64,000 nucleotides of DNA from assembly GCF_024137865.1 (NCBI RefSeq), contig NZ_CP099960.1, positions 2,232,001 to 2,296,000 of the forward strand, written 5' to 3'. The notes beneath the pieces are model-generated. The model was not told the origin of the DNA, did not search any database, and saw only the letters and a list, made by a program, of their open reading frames with translations. Positions within the stretch are counted from its first letter, which is position 1. Each line of letters starts with the position of its first letter. Of this stretch, positions 16,547 to 25,085 are shown piece after piece. Source of the DNA: Moraxella sp. FZFQ2102. Its GTDB lineage: Bacteria; Pseudomonadota; Gammaproteobacteria; Pseudomonadales; Moraxellaceae. Both the position numbers and the translations under genes were made by a program.

Positions 16547-16732
16547 TTAGTTTTCAAAAGTTGCAGCGGATTTGATTGCCGTTTCGATGACGGACAGATC
16601 ACCCACTTCATTGGTAAGCAATAGTGTTAATTTGGTCAAAAATAACAGCTGCTTTTCTTCATTGATACCATCCAGTGCGGTTGCCAAAGCATCATAAATG
16701 GTTTCTAATTCTTGAGTTGTTAGTTGTTTCAT
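16547..16732 (-). CDS. DUF2783-like small protein
   Basis: A 61-residue acidic helical protein starting MKQLTTQELETIYDALATAL, with LFLTKLTLLLTNEVGDLSVI in the middle. This pattern matches my memory of DUF2783, a family often encoded beside FAD-dependent aromatic-ring hydroxylases. AAGGAAAATT precedes the ATG, and the gene starts 12 nt after the hydroxylase stop, so the two form an operon. A role as a small accessory subunit is plausible but unproven. Confidence 0.7.
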   Translation of the reverse strand: MKQLTTQELETIYDALATALDGINEEKQLLFLTKLTLLLTNEVGDLSVIETAIKSAATFEN

Positions 16733-16744
16733 AATTTTCCTTAT

Positions 16745-18397
16745 TTAGTTAAACTTATCAAAATAGGTTTTAATAGCATCTTTTTGAAAGCTCTGCCAAC
16801 GCCCTGCGATATGATGATCAGGACGCACCAAATAGACTTCACCACCTTGAGCATGGTAGCGCGCATCAATCACAGCAGCATCCACCACAACATCAGCATT
16901 GGCGTCGCTGATTGTTACAAGTTTAATTGGTAATTTATTAGCGATGGCTGTGATTTCATCGTGTAAATCTTGTGGTACTGTCTGTCCAAAATAGACCACA
17001 GCAAACTGATAATCCAAGGCATCATATAGGCTACCATCATCCATTTTGACATCAGGGAATAGGCTACCATTGGCAAGATCTGCGTGCATAATCGCATTAT
17101 CATCGCCTGCTGCATTTAAGCTAGAATGCGCATAACTGTGTGGTCGCGATGTGCGCCAATGATACAGCGGACGAACAAATTCATGCTCAAGCGACAGCGA
17201 CAACACCGCATCACGCAGCAGACGAAAGCCCTTGCTCGGTGGCGCCATAAAGCGCGTGCTTTTGCCCGCTTCATCAATAATCTCACGCGTGGCCGTGACG
17301 CGTTCATCGCTATAACTATTTAGAAAATCTTCACTTGCAAAGCCTTGAATCACACTTGCCAATTTCCAGCACAAATCCATGGCATCTTGAAAGCCCGTGT
17401 TCGCCCCACGCACCCCAAAAATTGGCAACAAATGCGCCGCATCACCAACAAAGCAAATGCGATCATAGACATAATTTGGCAAAGTCAAAGCACGCGCCGA
17501 ATACACCGAACCCCAATCCAGCTCCCAAGGCAAATCGCCATAGCCCATCATGGTAAGCTGAGAATTGACCGCGTGAGCGATGTTTTCAGGTTTTAGCGCT
17601 TCTTCATTAGAAACTTCTAGTGGCAGCTGATAATCAAATCGCCAAATGCCATCGGGTTCTTTGTGCAATAAAATGGTATTGCCCTTGTTCCATTCAGGCG
17701 AAAAATACGCCAAACGCTCGGTCGGCAGTGGCAAATCCACCTTAATATCAACAATCACAAATTGCCCTTCATAGCTGCTGCCTTCAAGCTTCAGCTCAAG
17801 TTTGCTGCGTACAAAAGAGCGACCGCCGTCTGCAGCAATCAGCCAAGGCGTCTTATAACTGTACTCACCTTCTGGCGTGTCAATTTTCAGTACCACGCCA
17901 TTAGTTTCAGATGTAAAATCGATCAATAGATTGCCAAATCTAAGTTCAATATTTGGGTTGGCTAGTACTTCATCGATTAAATAGCCTTCAAGGTGGTTTT
18001 GCTGCAAGTTATTAAGCGGTGCAAAGACATCGTGATCATCGCTTGGGTTTTGCATACGAAATACTTGCTTGCCATGATAAAACGAATTGCCTGCCGTCCA
18101 CGGCAAAACCTTTTGAACAATGCGCTTTGCCACCCCTGCTGTGTGTAAAATCTGCATCGAACGCTTGGTATAAACGAGCGCGCGACTGCCTTCAGAGACT
18201 TGTAGCTCGCTTGCCAACACGATGGATTTGATGCCTTGCTTGGCAAGTAGCAGCGCTGAAGTAAGCCCAATCGGACCTGCGCCGACGATGGTAACAGGCG
18301 CATCCGTTTGCGCGCCGTCTTTGGGATAAAAATGCGGATGGACGATATAATCGTGGTACAAAGAGTGTCGCGGTGTGGTGGTGGGATTGTGCGTCAT
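16745..18397 (-). CDS. FAD-dependent aromatic hydroxylase (MhpA/PheA family)
   Basis: A 550-residue flavoprotein monooxygenase of the p-hydroxybenzoate hydroxylase class. The FAD-binding Rossmann motif is VTIVGAGPIGLTSALLLA (near residue 36), the DG motif lies in LIAADGGRSFVRSKL, and the GD motif is ICFVGDAAHLLPIFGVRGANTGFQDA. A thioredoxin-like C-terminal domain (VVYFGQTVP ... GGEVYLVRPDHHIAGRW) is present, as in MhpA and phenol hydroxylases. The PDHHIAGRW ending is common to this group. The substrate cannot be read from the sequence. The promoter has a MarR-type operator and the upstream gene is a MarR regulator, so it is probably induced by an aromatic acid. The FAA hydrolase and VOC protein at 55-57 kb could serve the same pathway. 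Confidence 0.85.
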   Translation of the reverse strand: MTHNPTTTPRHSLYHDYIVHPHFYPKDGAQTDAPVTIVGAGPIGLTSALLLAKQGIKSIVLASELQVSEGSRALVYTKRSMQILHTAGVAKRIVQKVLPWTAGNSFYHGKQVFRMQNPSDDHDVFAPLNNLQQNHLEGYLIDEVLANPNIELRFGNLLIDFTSETNGVVLKIDTPEGEYSYKTPWLIAADGGRSFVRSKLELKLEGSSYEGQFVIVDIKVDLPLPTERLAYFSPEWNKGNTILLHKEPDGIWRFDYQLPLEVSNEEALKPENIAHAVNSQLTMMGYGDLPWELDWGSVYSARALTLPNYVYDRICFVGDAAHLLPIFGVRGANTGFQDAMDLCWKLASVIQGFASEDFLNSYSDERVTATREIIDEAGKSTRFMAPPSKGFRLLRDAVLSLSLEHEFVRPLYHWRTSRPHSYAHSSLNAAGDDNAIMHADLANGSLFPDVKMDDGSLYDALDYQFAVVYFGQTVPQDLHDEITAIANKLPIKLVTISDANADVVVDAAVIDARYHAQGGEVYLVRPDHHIAGRWQSFQKDAIKTYFDKFN

Positions 18398-18422
18398 TGG
18401 CTCATTTCCTTATGTTAAAAAT

Positions 18423-18468
18423 TAGTTGTGTACGCAACTATTATAAGAAAATAATGCCATGCATTCAA
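18423..18468 (-). promoter_or_regulatory. Promoter with MarR-type operator for the FAD hydroxylase
   Basis: On the minus strand TTGAAT (18468-18463) and TATAAT (18445-18440) are spaced by 17 bp. The near-perfect palindrome TAGTTGTGTACGCAACTA (18423-18440, 16 of 18 bases symmetric) abuts the -10 box and covers the expected start site, the classic place for repression by a MarR dimer. The regulator is encoded just upstream at 18535-18963. Confidence 0.8.
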
Positions 18469-18534
18469 GATTTCAATTGTCGGTAAATCTGTGATATTTA
18501 TTGAAAAATATGATAATTGGTGATGATTAGAAAA

Positions 18535-18963
18535 TCACCCCAATCCATCCACCACTTTATCAAGCAAGGCAAGTAATTGCTTGCGCTCATCATCATCTAA
18601 AGTGGACAAGGCAAGCTCATTACGCTCATGGATACGCGGGATGATGGCGTGATAGGCAAGCTCCCCTTTAGTGGTCAGGCTTAACTCAAAGCTGCGGCTG
18701 TCTCTATCGCTTTTGGTTTTGGCGACCAAGCCTTTATCCACAAGGGCTGCGGTAGCGCGACTGGCTTGGCTTTTATCAAGGTTGCTTTTGTTGGCAAGCC
18801 CATTGACCGACAAAGTCTTATGATAGCCAATCACCGCAAGCACCCGTCCTTCGCTGTAGGAAATGTCGTATTCATCGTTGCCAAAGTCAAGCTTTTGGTC
18901 GATGAGCTTGGATAGGTGGTGTAATTTATAGGTCAAAAATTCGTCTAGGATGAAGGTGCTCAT
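18535..18963 (-). CDS. MarR-family transcriptional regulator
   Basis: A 142-residue winged-helix regulator. The helix-turn-helix is around LSVNGLANKSNLDKSQASRATAALVDKGLV, and the wing DRDSRSFELSLTTKGELAY follows, with the conserved D-R-D-x-R pattern. Its position 137 bp upstream of the FAD hydroxylase, on the same strand, and the palindrome at that promoter make it the likely ligand-released repressor of the hydroxylase-DUF2783 unit. Related regulators (HpaR, MhqR, HcaR) respond to aromatic acids. Confidence 0.87.
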   Translation of the reverse strand: MSTFILDEFLTYKLHHLSKLIDQKLDFGNDEYDISYSEGRVLAVIGYHKTLSVNGLANKSNLDKSQASRATAALVDKGLVAKTKSDRDSRSFELSLTTKGELAYHAIIPRIHERNELALSTLDDDERKQLLALLDKVVDGLG

Positions 18964-19045
18964 GGGAAATTTCTTGATAATGAAAATTGAAGTATAACAA
19001 TTTTCAACCCAAAATTTAAGCCCATTCGCTTATCCATAAGGTGTA

Positions 19046-19059
19046 TTGACGCTGATCAA
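19046..19059. promoter_or_regulatory. FNR-type box upstream of moeB
   Basis: TTGACGCTGATCAA fits the FNR/DNR dyad TTGAT-N4-ATCAA with one change and lies 42 bp upstream of the moeB ATG. It suggests oxygen- or NO-responsive control of cofactor synthesis. Confidence 0.75.
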
Positions 19060-19100
19060 TAAAATAGGCAGACTATATCAATCTACAACGAGTAAGTATT

Positions 19101-19892
19101 ATGTCAATAAACTTAACAAATCAAAGCGACAAACACCCCATCGATATGCTGAGCGATGCTGAGATGATGCGCTACAGCCGTCAGATTTTATTGGACGGAT
19201 GGGACATCGATGCACAGCTTCGGCTCAAAAACAGCACCATTGCCATCATCGGCATGGGCGGACTTGGAGCGATGGTCACGCCTGTACTGGTGCGTGCAGG
19301 CGTGGGCGTGGCGCATCTATTTGATCATGACACGGTCGATGACAGTAACCTACAGCGGCAGCTGCTTTATACGACAGATGACATCGGCAAACCCAAAGTG
19401 CTGTGCGCCAAACAAGCACTTAGCGCACAAAATACACTGGTGGACATCCACGCACACCATACCCAACTGGATCATGATAATATTGTAAATCATCTACATA
19501 ATCTGCACGCAGATCTATGGATTGATTGTAGTGATAATTTTACCATCCGAACTTTATTAAACCAAACCAGTCTGCAGCTGAACACGCCGCTGTTGTCTTT
19601 ATCTGCGATCGCAGAAGTTGGGCAGGCGGCTCTGTTCGAACCGAATAAAACAGGCTGCTACACTTGTGTTTTTGGTACGCCAAAAGCTGAGCAAGCCAAC
19701 TGTGCGACATCGGGTGTGTTGGCAAGCACGGTGGCGATGATCGGTGCACTGGGCGCAGATGTTGCCTTGCATTATCTGGGCAAGGACATCAATACTATCG
19801 CCAATCAGTTGGTAATTTGGCACGGCGCGCGTGCAAGTTTACAAAAAATGCAATTTATTAAAAACCTAACTTGTCCGACTTGCGCTAATTAA
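19101..19892 (+). CDS. moeB: Molybdopterin-synthase adenylyltransferase MoeB (ThiF family)
   Basis: A 263-residue E1-like enzyme that adenylates the C-terminal Gly-Gly of MoaD so it can be sulfurated. The ATP-binding motif is IIGMGGLGAMVTPVLVRAG (about 50-68), followed by DHDTVDDSNLQRQLLY with the catalytic Arg/Gln set, and DCSDNFTIRTLLN. Cysteines for the structural zinc are in CYTCVFG and CPTC near the end, and the active-site Cys lies in QANCATSGVLAS. ThiF is the alternative, but the setting with nar and moa genes and an FNR-type box upstream favours MoeB. It may serve both pathways, since no other E1 is seen here. Confidence 0.85.
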   Translation: MSINLTNQSDKHPIDMLSDAEMMRYSRQILLDGWDIDAQLRLKNSTIAIIGMGGLGAMVTPVLVRAGVGVAHLFDHDTVDDSNLQRQLLYTTDDIGKPKVLCAKQALSAQNTLVDIHAHHTQLDHDNIVNHLHNLHADLWIDCSDNFTIRTLLNQTSLQLNTPLLSLSAIAEVGQAALFEPNKTGCYTCVFGTPKAEQANCATSGVLASTVAMIGALGADVALHYLGKDINTIANQLVIWHGARASLQKMQFIKNLTCPTCAN

Positions 19893-19914
19893 TCGTTTAA
19901 AAATCAACATAATA

Positions 19915-19947
19915 AAAAATGGCCTAGCAAAAATCTAAGCCATTTTT
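19915..19947. terminator. Bidirectional terminator between moeB and narK2
   Basis: AAAAATGGCCTAG pairs with CTAAGCCATTTTT (one bulged A) around a short loop; A- and T-runs allow use from both strands. The two genes are convergent. Confidence 0.85.
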
Positions 19948-19978
19948 ATTGTATATAAACTTTACAATATCTGCTATC

Positions 19979-21337
19979 TTAGCATGGATATTCAGCCCCT
20001 TTACGGCTGTAGTACCACCATGTCAGCGCGATGCACACCACATAAAATACGATCAGCGCGATGAAAGTGCCATTGACACCCAGACCTGAGCCGAACATTT
20101 TTGGGATGACAAAGCCACCATACGCCGCAAAGCCCCCTGCAAAACCCACCACGGCCGCTGCTTCTTTGCGCGCTTGATTGATGAGATCTGGAGAGTTTAG
20201 GTGCTCGTGCATGGTGCGGAAAATCACAGGAATCATGCGGAAAGTTGAGCCATTACCGATACCTGTGGTGATAAACAGCACCATAAAGCAAGCAAAATAA
20301 CCGGTGAAATTCCCTGCTTTTAGAAAATACATCACCGCAATGACGGCCGCCGTCATGATGATGTAGTTGTACAAAGTTACGCGCGCGCCGCCCAATTTAT
20401 CCGACAGCCAACCGCCGACAGGACGGAATAATGCACCGACCAACGGGCCCAAAAATGCCACTTTTAAAGGATCGACTTCAGGGAAAGACTGCTTGATGAC
20501 CATCGGAAAAGCCGCGCTAAAGCCGATGAATGAGCCGAAAGTCGCTAGGTATAAGATGCACATGATCCAGTTGTGCTGACGCCCAAAGATCACCGATTGC
20601 TCTTTAAATGATGCTTTCGCGCCGCTTAAGTCATTCATACCAAACCAAGCAAGCAGTGTCATGATGACGATCGGAATCACCCAGACAAAAGCTGCATTTT
20701 GTAAGTACAGCGTCTTGCCTTCTTGGGTGACTTGTCCGCCACCTGCCAATGCACCAAACAGCGAAAAACCAATCACCACAGGCACGACGAACTGCAGCAC
20801 TGAGACGCCCAAATTACCCAGCCCTGCGTTCAGACCCAATGCCATGCCCTGCTTGGATTTTGGGTAGAAAAACGAGATGTTCGACATACTTGATGAGAAA
20901 TTCGCCCCACCAAAGCCACACAGCAGCGCGATGATCGCAAAGGTTATGAACGGCGTGTCAGGGTTTTGGATTGCAAAACCAAGCCACACGGTCGGAATCA
21001 GTAGTGATGCGGTTGAGATTGTCGTCCAGCGTCTGCCACCGAAAATCGGCACCATAAAGGCATAAAAAATACGCATCGTCGCCCCTGATAAGGCAGGTAA
21101 GGCAAGCAGCCACGACAGTTGCGCTTTATCAAAGCCAAAGCCCACTTCAGGCATACGCACGACGATCACCGACCAAATCACCCACACCGCAAAGGCAAGC
21201 AGTAGCGCAGGGATTGAAATCCATAGATTGCGGCTGGCGACTTGTTTGCCACCATTTTCCCAAAAGGCTTCATCTTCTGGTCGCCAGTCGTCAATACGGC
21301 GACCACCTTTGAGTTCATCTTTCATTACATTCTCCAA
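19979..21337 (-). CDS. narK2: Nitrate/nitrite antiporter NarK2
   Basis: A 452-residue major-facilitator protein with 12 predicted membrane helices. It has the nitrate/nitrite porter signatures, two Gly/Asn-rich segments: FGGANFSSSMSNISFFYPKSKQGMALGLNAGLGNLGVS in the first half (listed in pieces: GGANFSSSMSNI, KQGMALGLNAGLGNLG) and AAAVVGFAGGFAAYGGFVIPKMFG in the second. The nitrate-binding Arg residues expected in helices 2 and 8 appear as MRIFYAF and FRPVGGW. The long hydrophilic N-terminus (RRIDDWRPEDEAFWENGGK) is typical of NarK2/NarU-type exchangers, which bring nitrate in and nitrite out. It follows narK1 with about 46 bp between and is probably co-transcribed. Confidence 0.9.
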   Translation of the reverse strand: MENVMKDELKGGRRIDDWRPEDEAFWENGGKQVASRNLWISIPALLLAFAVWVIWSVIVVRMPEVGFGFDKAQLSWLLALPALSGATMRIFYAFMVPIFGGRRWTTISTASLLIPTVWLGFAIQNPDTPFITFAIIALLCGFGGANFSSSMSNISFFYPKSKQGMALGLNAGLGNLGVSVLQFVVPVVIGFSLFGALAGGGQVTQEGKTLYLQNAAFVWVIPIVIMTLLAWFGMNDLSGAKASFKEQSVIFGRQHNWIMCILYLATFGSFIGFSAAFPMVIKQSFPEVDPLKVAFLGPLVGALFRPVGGWLSDKLGGARVTLYNYIIMTAAVIAVMYFLKAGNFTGYFACFMVLFITTGIGNGSTFRMIPVIFRTMHEHLNSPDLINQARKEAAAVVGFAGGFAAYGGFVIPKMFGSGLGVNGTFIALIVFYVVCIALTWWYYSRKGAEYPC

Positions 21338-21383
21338 ATCCGCACATTATGTGTGCGAGTATTTTTTAATAAATTTTACACAA

Positions 21384-22649
21384 TTAGCCGCGTTTTGGCT
21401 GATGGCCTTTTTCCATTTTTGGCTTAACTTCTGATAAATAAATCCAAATCAAGCTTACCCACACCACGCCAAACATGATCATAAATGCTGATGAGCGCAC
21501 GCCTGTGATGTCCACGGCAGCACCGAACATGATCGGTAGAATAAAGCCGCCCAAGCCACCTGCCAAACCGACCACGCCTGAGACCGCGCCCATGTTGTCT
21601 TTGTATTCATCGGACAAGTATTTGAACACCGATGCTTTACCGATGGCAAAGGCAATGCCAAGTAAGAAAATCAAGACAGTAAAGATGGTGGCATTTAAGC
21701 CGATATAAAAACTTTGTTCGCCATCGACCGTCTGAATGGTGAGAAATGTCTGTGGATATGACAGCACAAACAGCAGCAAAAATGACGCCCACAGCACCCA
21801 CCAAGTGACGGTATGTGCTGAATATTTGTCTGACAGCCAGCCACCCAGTGCGCGCAAAACACCACCGGGTAAGCTAAAACACGCCGCCAAAAATGCCGCT
21901 GTCTGCAGGCTAAAGCCATATTCGCCGACATAATATTTGGTCATCCACAATGCCAATGCGACATAGCCACCAAAGACGATCGAGTAATATTGGCTGTATC
22001 GCCAAACATTTTTATCTTTTAGCACAGCTAATTGACTGCTGATACTGACATTGCTTGCGGTGCGATGTGCTTTGTTATCAAAACTAAAAAACCAAAAGCC
22101 AATTGCAGTGATGAGCATGATGCCTGCATAGACCTTTGGCAAGAACCGCCACCCTTCTGCCGCGCTCACAGCAGTCGATGCGCCCATGGCGATGATCGCA
22201 GGGCCGACCATTTTGGTCAAGGCTGAGCCGGCATTACCTGCGCCGAACACACCCATGGCAAAGCCTTGTTTGCTTGAGTCGAACCACTTGGCGACATAGG
22301 CGATGCCAACTGAGAACGAGCCGCCCGCCAAACCGACAAACAGACCCAATAACAAAAACTGCCAATATTGATCAGCATAACCCATCAAAAAAATCGGCAG
22401 AACGGTGCACAACATCAGCGCAAAAAACACGATGCGTCCGCCGTATTTATCCGTCATCATGCCAAGTGGCAAACGCACCAGCGAACCTGTCAGCACAGGC
22501 GTGGCAGCCAATAAGCCAAATTGCGTTTCGTTCAAATCAAGTGCCTGCTGAATGGGAATGCCAAGCACAGCAAACATCATCCAAATCATAAAACACACCG
22601 TAAAAGCGATGGTCGATGAGATGAGTACAAGGGTGGATTTCGTAGCCAT
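21384..22649 (-). CDS. narK1: Nitrate/proton symporter NarK1
   Basis: A 421-residue major-facilitator protein with 12 helices. It contains RLPLGMMTDKYGGR (first-half MFS loop with the substrate Arg), GVFGAGNAGSALTK and GAVSGVVGLAGGLGGFILPIMFG (the two porter signature segments). Short N-terminus and sequence pattern fit NarK1-type nitrate/H+ symporters, which start nitrate respiration before nitrite accumulates. The tandem narK1-narK2 is as in Pseudomonas and Paracoccus (fused there). An FNR-type box is centred about 133 bp upstream of the start, with a matching -10. Confidence 0.9.
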   Translation of the reverse strand: MATKSTLVLISSTIAFTVCFMIWMMFAVLGIPIQQALDLNETQFGLLAATPVLTGSLVRLPLGMMTDKYGGRIVFFALMLCTVLPIFLMGYADQYWQFLLLGLFVGLAGGSFSVGIAYVAKWFDSSKQGFAMGVFGAGNAGSALTKMVGPAIIAMGASTAVSAAEGWRFLPKVYAGIMLITAIGFWFFSFDNKAHRTASNVSISSQLAVLKDKNVWRYSQYYSIVFGGYVALALWMTKYYVGEYGFSLQTAAFLAACFSLPGGVLRALGGWLSDKYSAHTVTWWVLWASFLLLFVLSYPQTFLTIQTVDGEQSFYIGLNATIFTVLIFLLGIAFAIGKASVFKYLSDEYKDNMGAVSGVVGLAGGLGGFILPIMFGAAVDITGVRSSAFMIMFGVVWVSLIWIYLSEVKPKMEKGHQPKRG

Positions 22650-22740
22650 GAGATGCTCTTTTGTTTAACTATGTTAAATTAACATAACAAGAATGCGTTC
22701 AATATCATAAGGTTGGATTGAACGGCTGTAAGGAAGATTT

Positions 22741-22789
22741 ACAAACTATAATAAAGTGAAAATTTTTTGAATTAGTTGATTTAAATCAA
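22741..22789 (-). promoter_or_regulatory. FNR-dependent class II promoter of narK1
   Basis: TTGATTTAAATCAA (22776-22789) is a perfect FNR-type dyad. On the minus strand TATTAT lies at 22753-22748. A start site near 22741 would put the box centre at -41.5, the standard class II position. Together with the NarL site below, it is what the 315-bp gap between narK1 and narX holds. Confidence 0.85.
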
Positions 22790-22827
22790 GCATTTAAGAC
22801 ACTCCTTTTGGCTAAAATACCATCAAC

Positions 22828-22843
22828 TACTACTTAAGCGGTA
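22828..22843. promoter_or_regulatory. NarL 7-2-7 binding site
   Basis: TACTACT-TA-AGCGGTA fits both inverted heptamers of the NarL/NarP consensus (TACYNMT and its complement, 2-bp spacing) exactly. It lies about 50 bp upstream of the FNR box for narK1 and 120 bp upstream of narX, so it could act on both divergent units. Confidence 0.75.
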
Positions 22844-22964
22844 GTTGGATTTCTCAGGGATTAGCGTATAATTATCAGTGTTTTCAAAGACTTGTTTTGG
22901 CTTGGCTGATTATAATCAATATTTTTTCACTGATTAAAAATCCGATGGCTTTTTGGGGGTATAT

Positions 22965-24992
22965 ATGCCAAACTTGCGACTCGATGCCATTTTGCCCAGA
23001 TCGCTGTCGGTGCGTGCGTGGGTGGCGGTGTGCATGATCGTGTTTTTCGCGGCGGCGACGGCAAGTACATCGGCACTGCTGGCTTGGGTGTCGAAATCGG
23101 ACGCTCAAGCCTTAAACTCGGTCGGCTCGATTCGTATGGCGACTTATCGGATTAACTATCTACTAAAGACCAATACCACCTTGCCGATCGATACACATTT
23201 TAAGCTTGATCCGAATCTGCCGATCAATGAGCAGCTGATCGATGATATGCAGTCGCGCCTTGATGTGCTGGATGCGTATCAAGATATGCTTTTTAATAAA
23301 GATACGGAGATCGACGACCAAACCCAAGCCTTGATGCAGCATTGGCAACAGGTACTCAAGCCTGCTTTACTTGAAAATAACGCCCCTGCCGTTCTTGATG
23401 CATCAGGCGTGTATATCACCGCTGCCAATGAGCTGACCAAGAGCATCCAAGTGCGCAGCGAACGCCGTCAACACTGGCAACAGGTGCTACAGATGTCGGC
23501 ATTGGTGGTGATTTTATTGACACTATTGATGGGAATGTATGAGCTGAAGCACAATGTACTAAGCCCGATTCGTTCGCTGATTTTTAGCACGCGGCATTTT
23601 CGCAGTGGGCATTATGTGCCTGCACCATTGGCAGGTTATCGTGAGTTTGAGACGCTGAGCAAGTCGTTCAATGACATGGCAAATACCATCAGCGCACATC
23701 AAACCAAGCTGAACCAAGAAGTACAAAATAAAACGCAGCATCTAACCCAAGCCAATCAACTGTTGACTTTATTGTATCATTTTTCTAATCAATTAAACCA
23801 AGAGCCAGTGACTTTATCCAAGCTGCATCACTTGCTTGAAAATTTCTCCAAGATCAATCCAAATTTCGGCTTTACGCTATGCTTGCATGATCGCTTAAAG
23901 ATCAATGATGTTGATGAATTGGTGATGGATACGACCGATCCGAATAAGATTATCATCTCATCCAAAGAAGGCGCTGTCAAAGACAGCGTCAGCATTCACA
24001 GCCATCAGTTGGATGGTTATCACGGACATGATCAAGATGCATCAGCGCCACGCATGGGCAAGATCTGCACCATCGGCAACTGCGCACGGTGTTCGCTCAA
24101 GTCGCGCCCAACGACGCGCATCTATCCGATCAGCGCGCAGAACAGCTATTGGGGTGAGCTGATGGTGCATGAGCAGTCAAGCTCGCACCCAAACCCTGCT
24201 GTCGCCGATGAGCTTGTGCGGTCACTAGCAAGCCTAATCAGCCTTGTGTTTACCATCCAAAAGCAGCGTCAGCAAGAGCATCAGTTGATCTTATTAGAAG
24301 AGCGCAACACCATCGCACGCGAGCTACATGACTCATTGGCGCAGTCGCTGTCGTATCTGAAGATTCAGCTTGCCATGCTTGGCACGCACGCGCGTCAGCT
24401 GTCTGAAGCGGCGCAAAATACTGATGCCAATGCTGACGGCAGCACCGATGGACAAAGTGTGGCACAGTCAAGCGACAGCCTATTACAAGTGCTGACACAG
24501 GCGCGCACAGGGCTTGATAGCGCTTATACACAGCTAAGAGAGCTGTTGGTCACTTTCCGTTTAAAAATCGAATCAGGCAGCTTCGATCACGCCATCGAGC
24601 AAGCGTGTGATGAGTTTGCGGCTAAGGGCAATTTTCAAATCACGCTTGATAATCGTATCCTAAGCCAAAACCTAAGCGCAGGCGAGCAGATTGATTTATT
24701 ACAAATCACCCGTGAAGCACTGTCGAACATTCAGCGTCATGCGCACGCCAAGCAAGTTTCTGTCCAGCTATATCAGCAGTCGGATGATACAGGTCAGCGC
24801 GTGCATCTGCAGATCAGCGATGATGGCGTGGGCTTGTCTAAGCACGCAGGCAGTCAGCAGCATCATGGGCTCAAGATCATGCAAGAGCGCGCCCACAGCT
24901 TAGGTGGTGAATTTCAGATCCGTGATAACGCGCCATCGGGCACGATTGTTAAGATTTGTTTTTTGCCGAAGTTTTATGAAAGAATGAATTGA
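22965..24992 (+). CDS. narX: Nitrate/nitrite sensor histidine kinase NarX
   Basis: A 675-residue membrane kinase of the HPK7 class. ATG 22965 has GGGGG 5 nt upstream and is preferred to the TTG at 22953. A first membrane helix (about 18-40) is followed by the periplasmic P-box SVGSIRMATYRI (about 53-64), which binds nitrate or nitrite, then the four-helix sensor, a second helix near 175-197 and a HAMP region (LSPIRSLIFSTRHF). A central Cys cluster CTIGNCARC is present, as in E. coli NarX. The H-box is RNTIARELHDSLAQSLSYLK and the ATPase end has DDGVGLSK and HHGLKIMQERA. It is followed by narL, and the promoter gap is shared with narK1. Confidence 0.92.
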   Translation: MPNLRLDAILPRSLSVRAWVAVCMIVFFAAATASTSALLAWVSKSDAQALNSVGSIRMATYRINYLLKTNTTLPIDTHFKLDPNLPINEQLIDDMQSRLDVLDAYQDMLFNKDTEIDDQTQALMQHWQQVLKPALLENNAPAVLDASGVYITAANELTKSIQVRSERRQHWQQVLQMSALVVILLTLLMGMYELKHNVLSPIRSLIFSTRHFRSGHYVPAPLAGYREFETLSKSFNDMANTISAHQTKLNQEVQNKTQHLTQANQLLTLLYHFSNQLNQEPVTLSKLHHLLENFSKINPNFGFTLCLHDRLKINDVDELVMDTTDPNKIIISSKEGAVKDSVSIHSHQLDGYHGHDQDASAPRMGKICTIGNCARCSLKSRPTTRIYPISAQNSYWGELMVHEQSSSHPNPAVADELVRSLASLISLVFTIQKQRQQEHQLILLEERNTIARELHDSLAQSLSYLKIQLAMLGTHARQLSEAAQNTDANADGSTDGQSVAQSSDSLLQVLTQARTGLDSAYTQLRELLVTFRLKIESGSFDHAIEQACDEFAAKGNFQITLDNRILSQNLSAGEQIDLLQITREALSNIQRHAHAKQVSVQLYQQSDDTGQRVHLQISDDGVGLSKHAGSQQHHGLKIMQERAHSLGGEFQIRDNAPSGTIVKICFLPKFYERMN

Positions 24993-25085
24993 TAAATTAT
25001 TTTATTAAGTTTATTGATATTATCTCGACTAAGTTTAGCTAAATTTACATATCGTTTAAATTTATATCAGTTTAAGGATTTTTCC

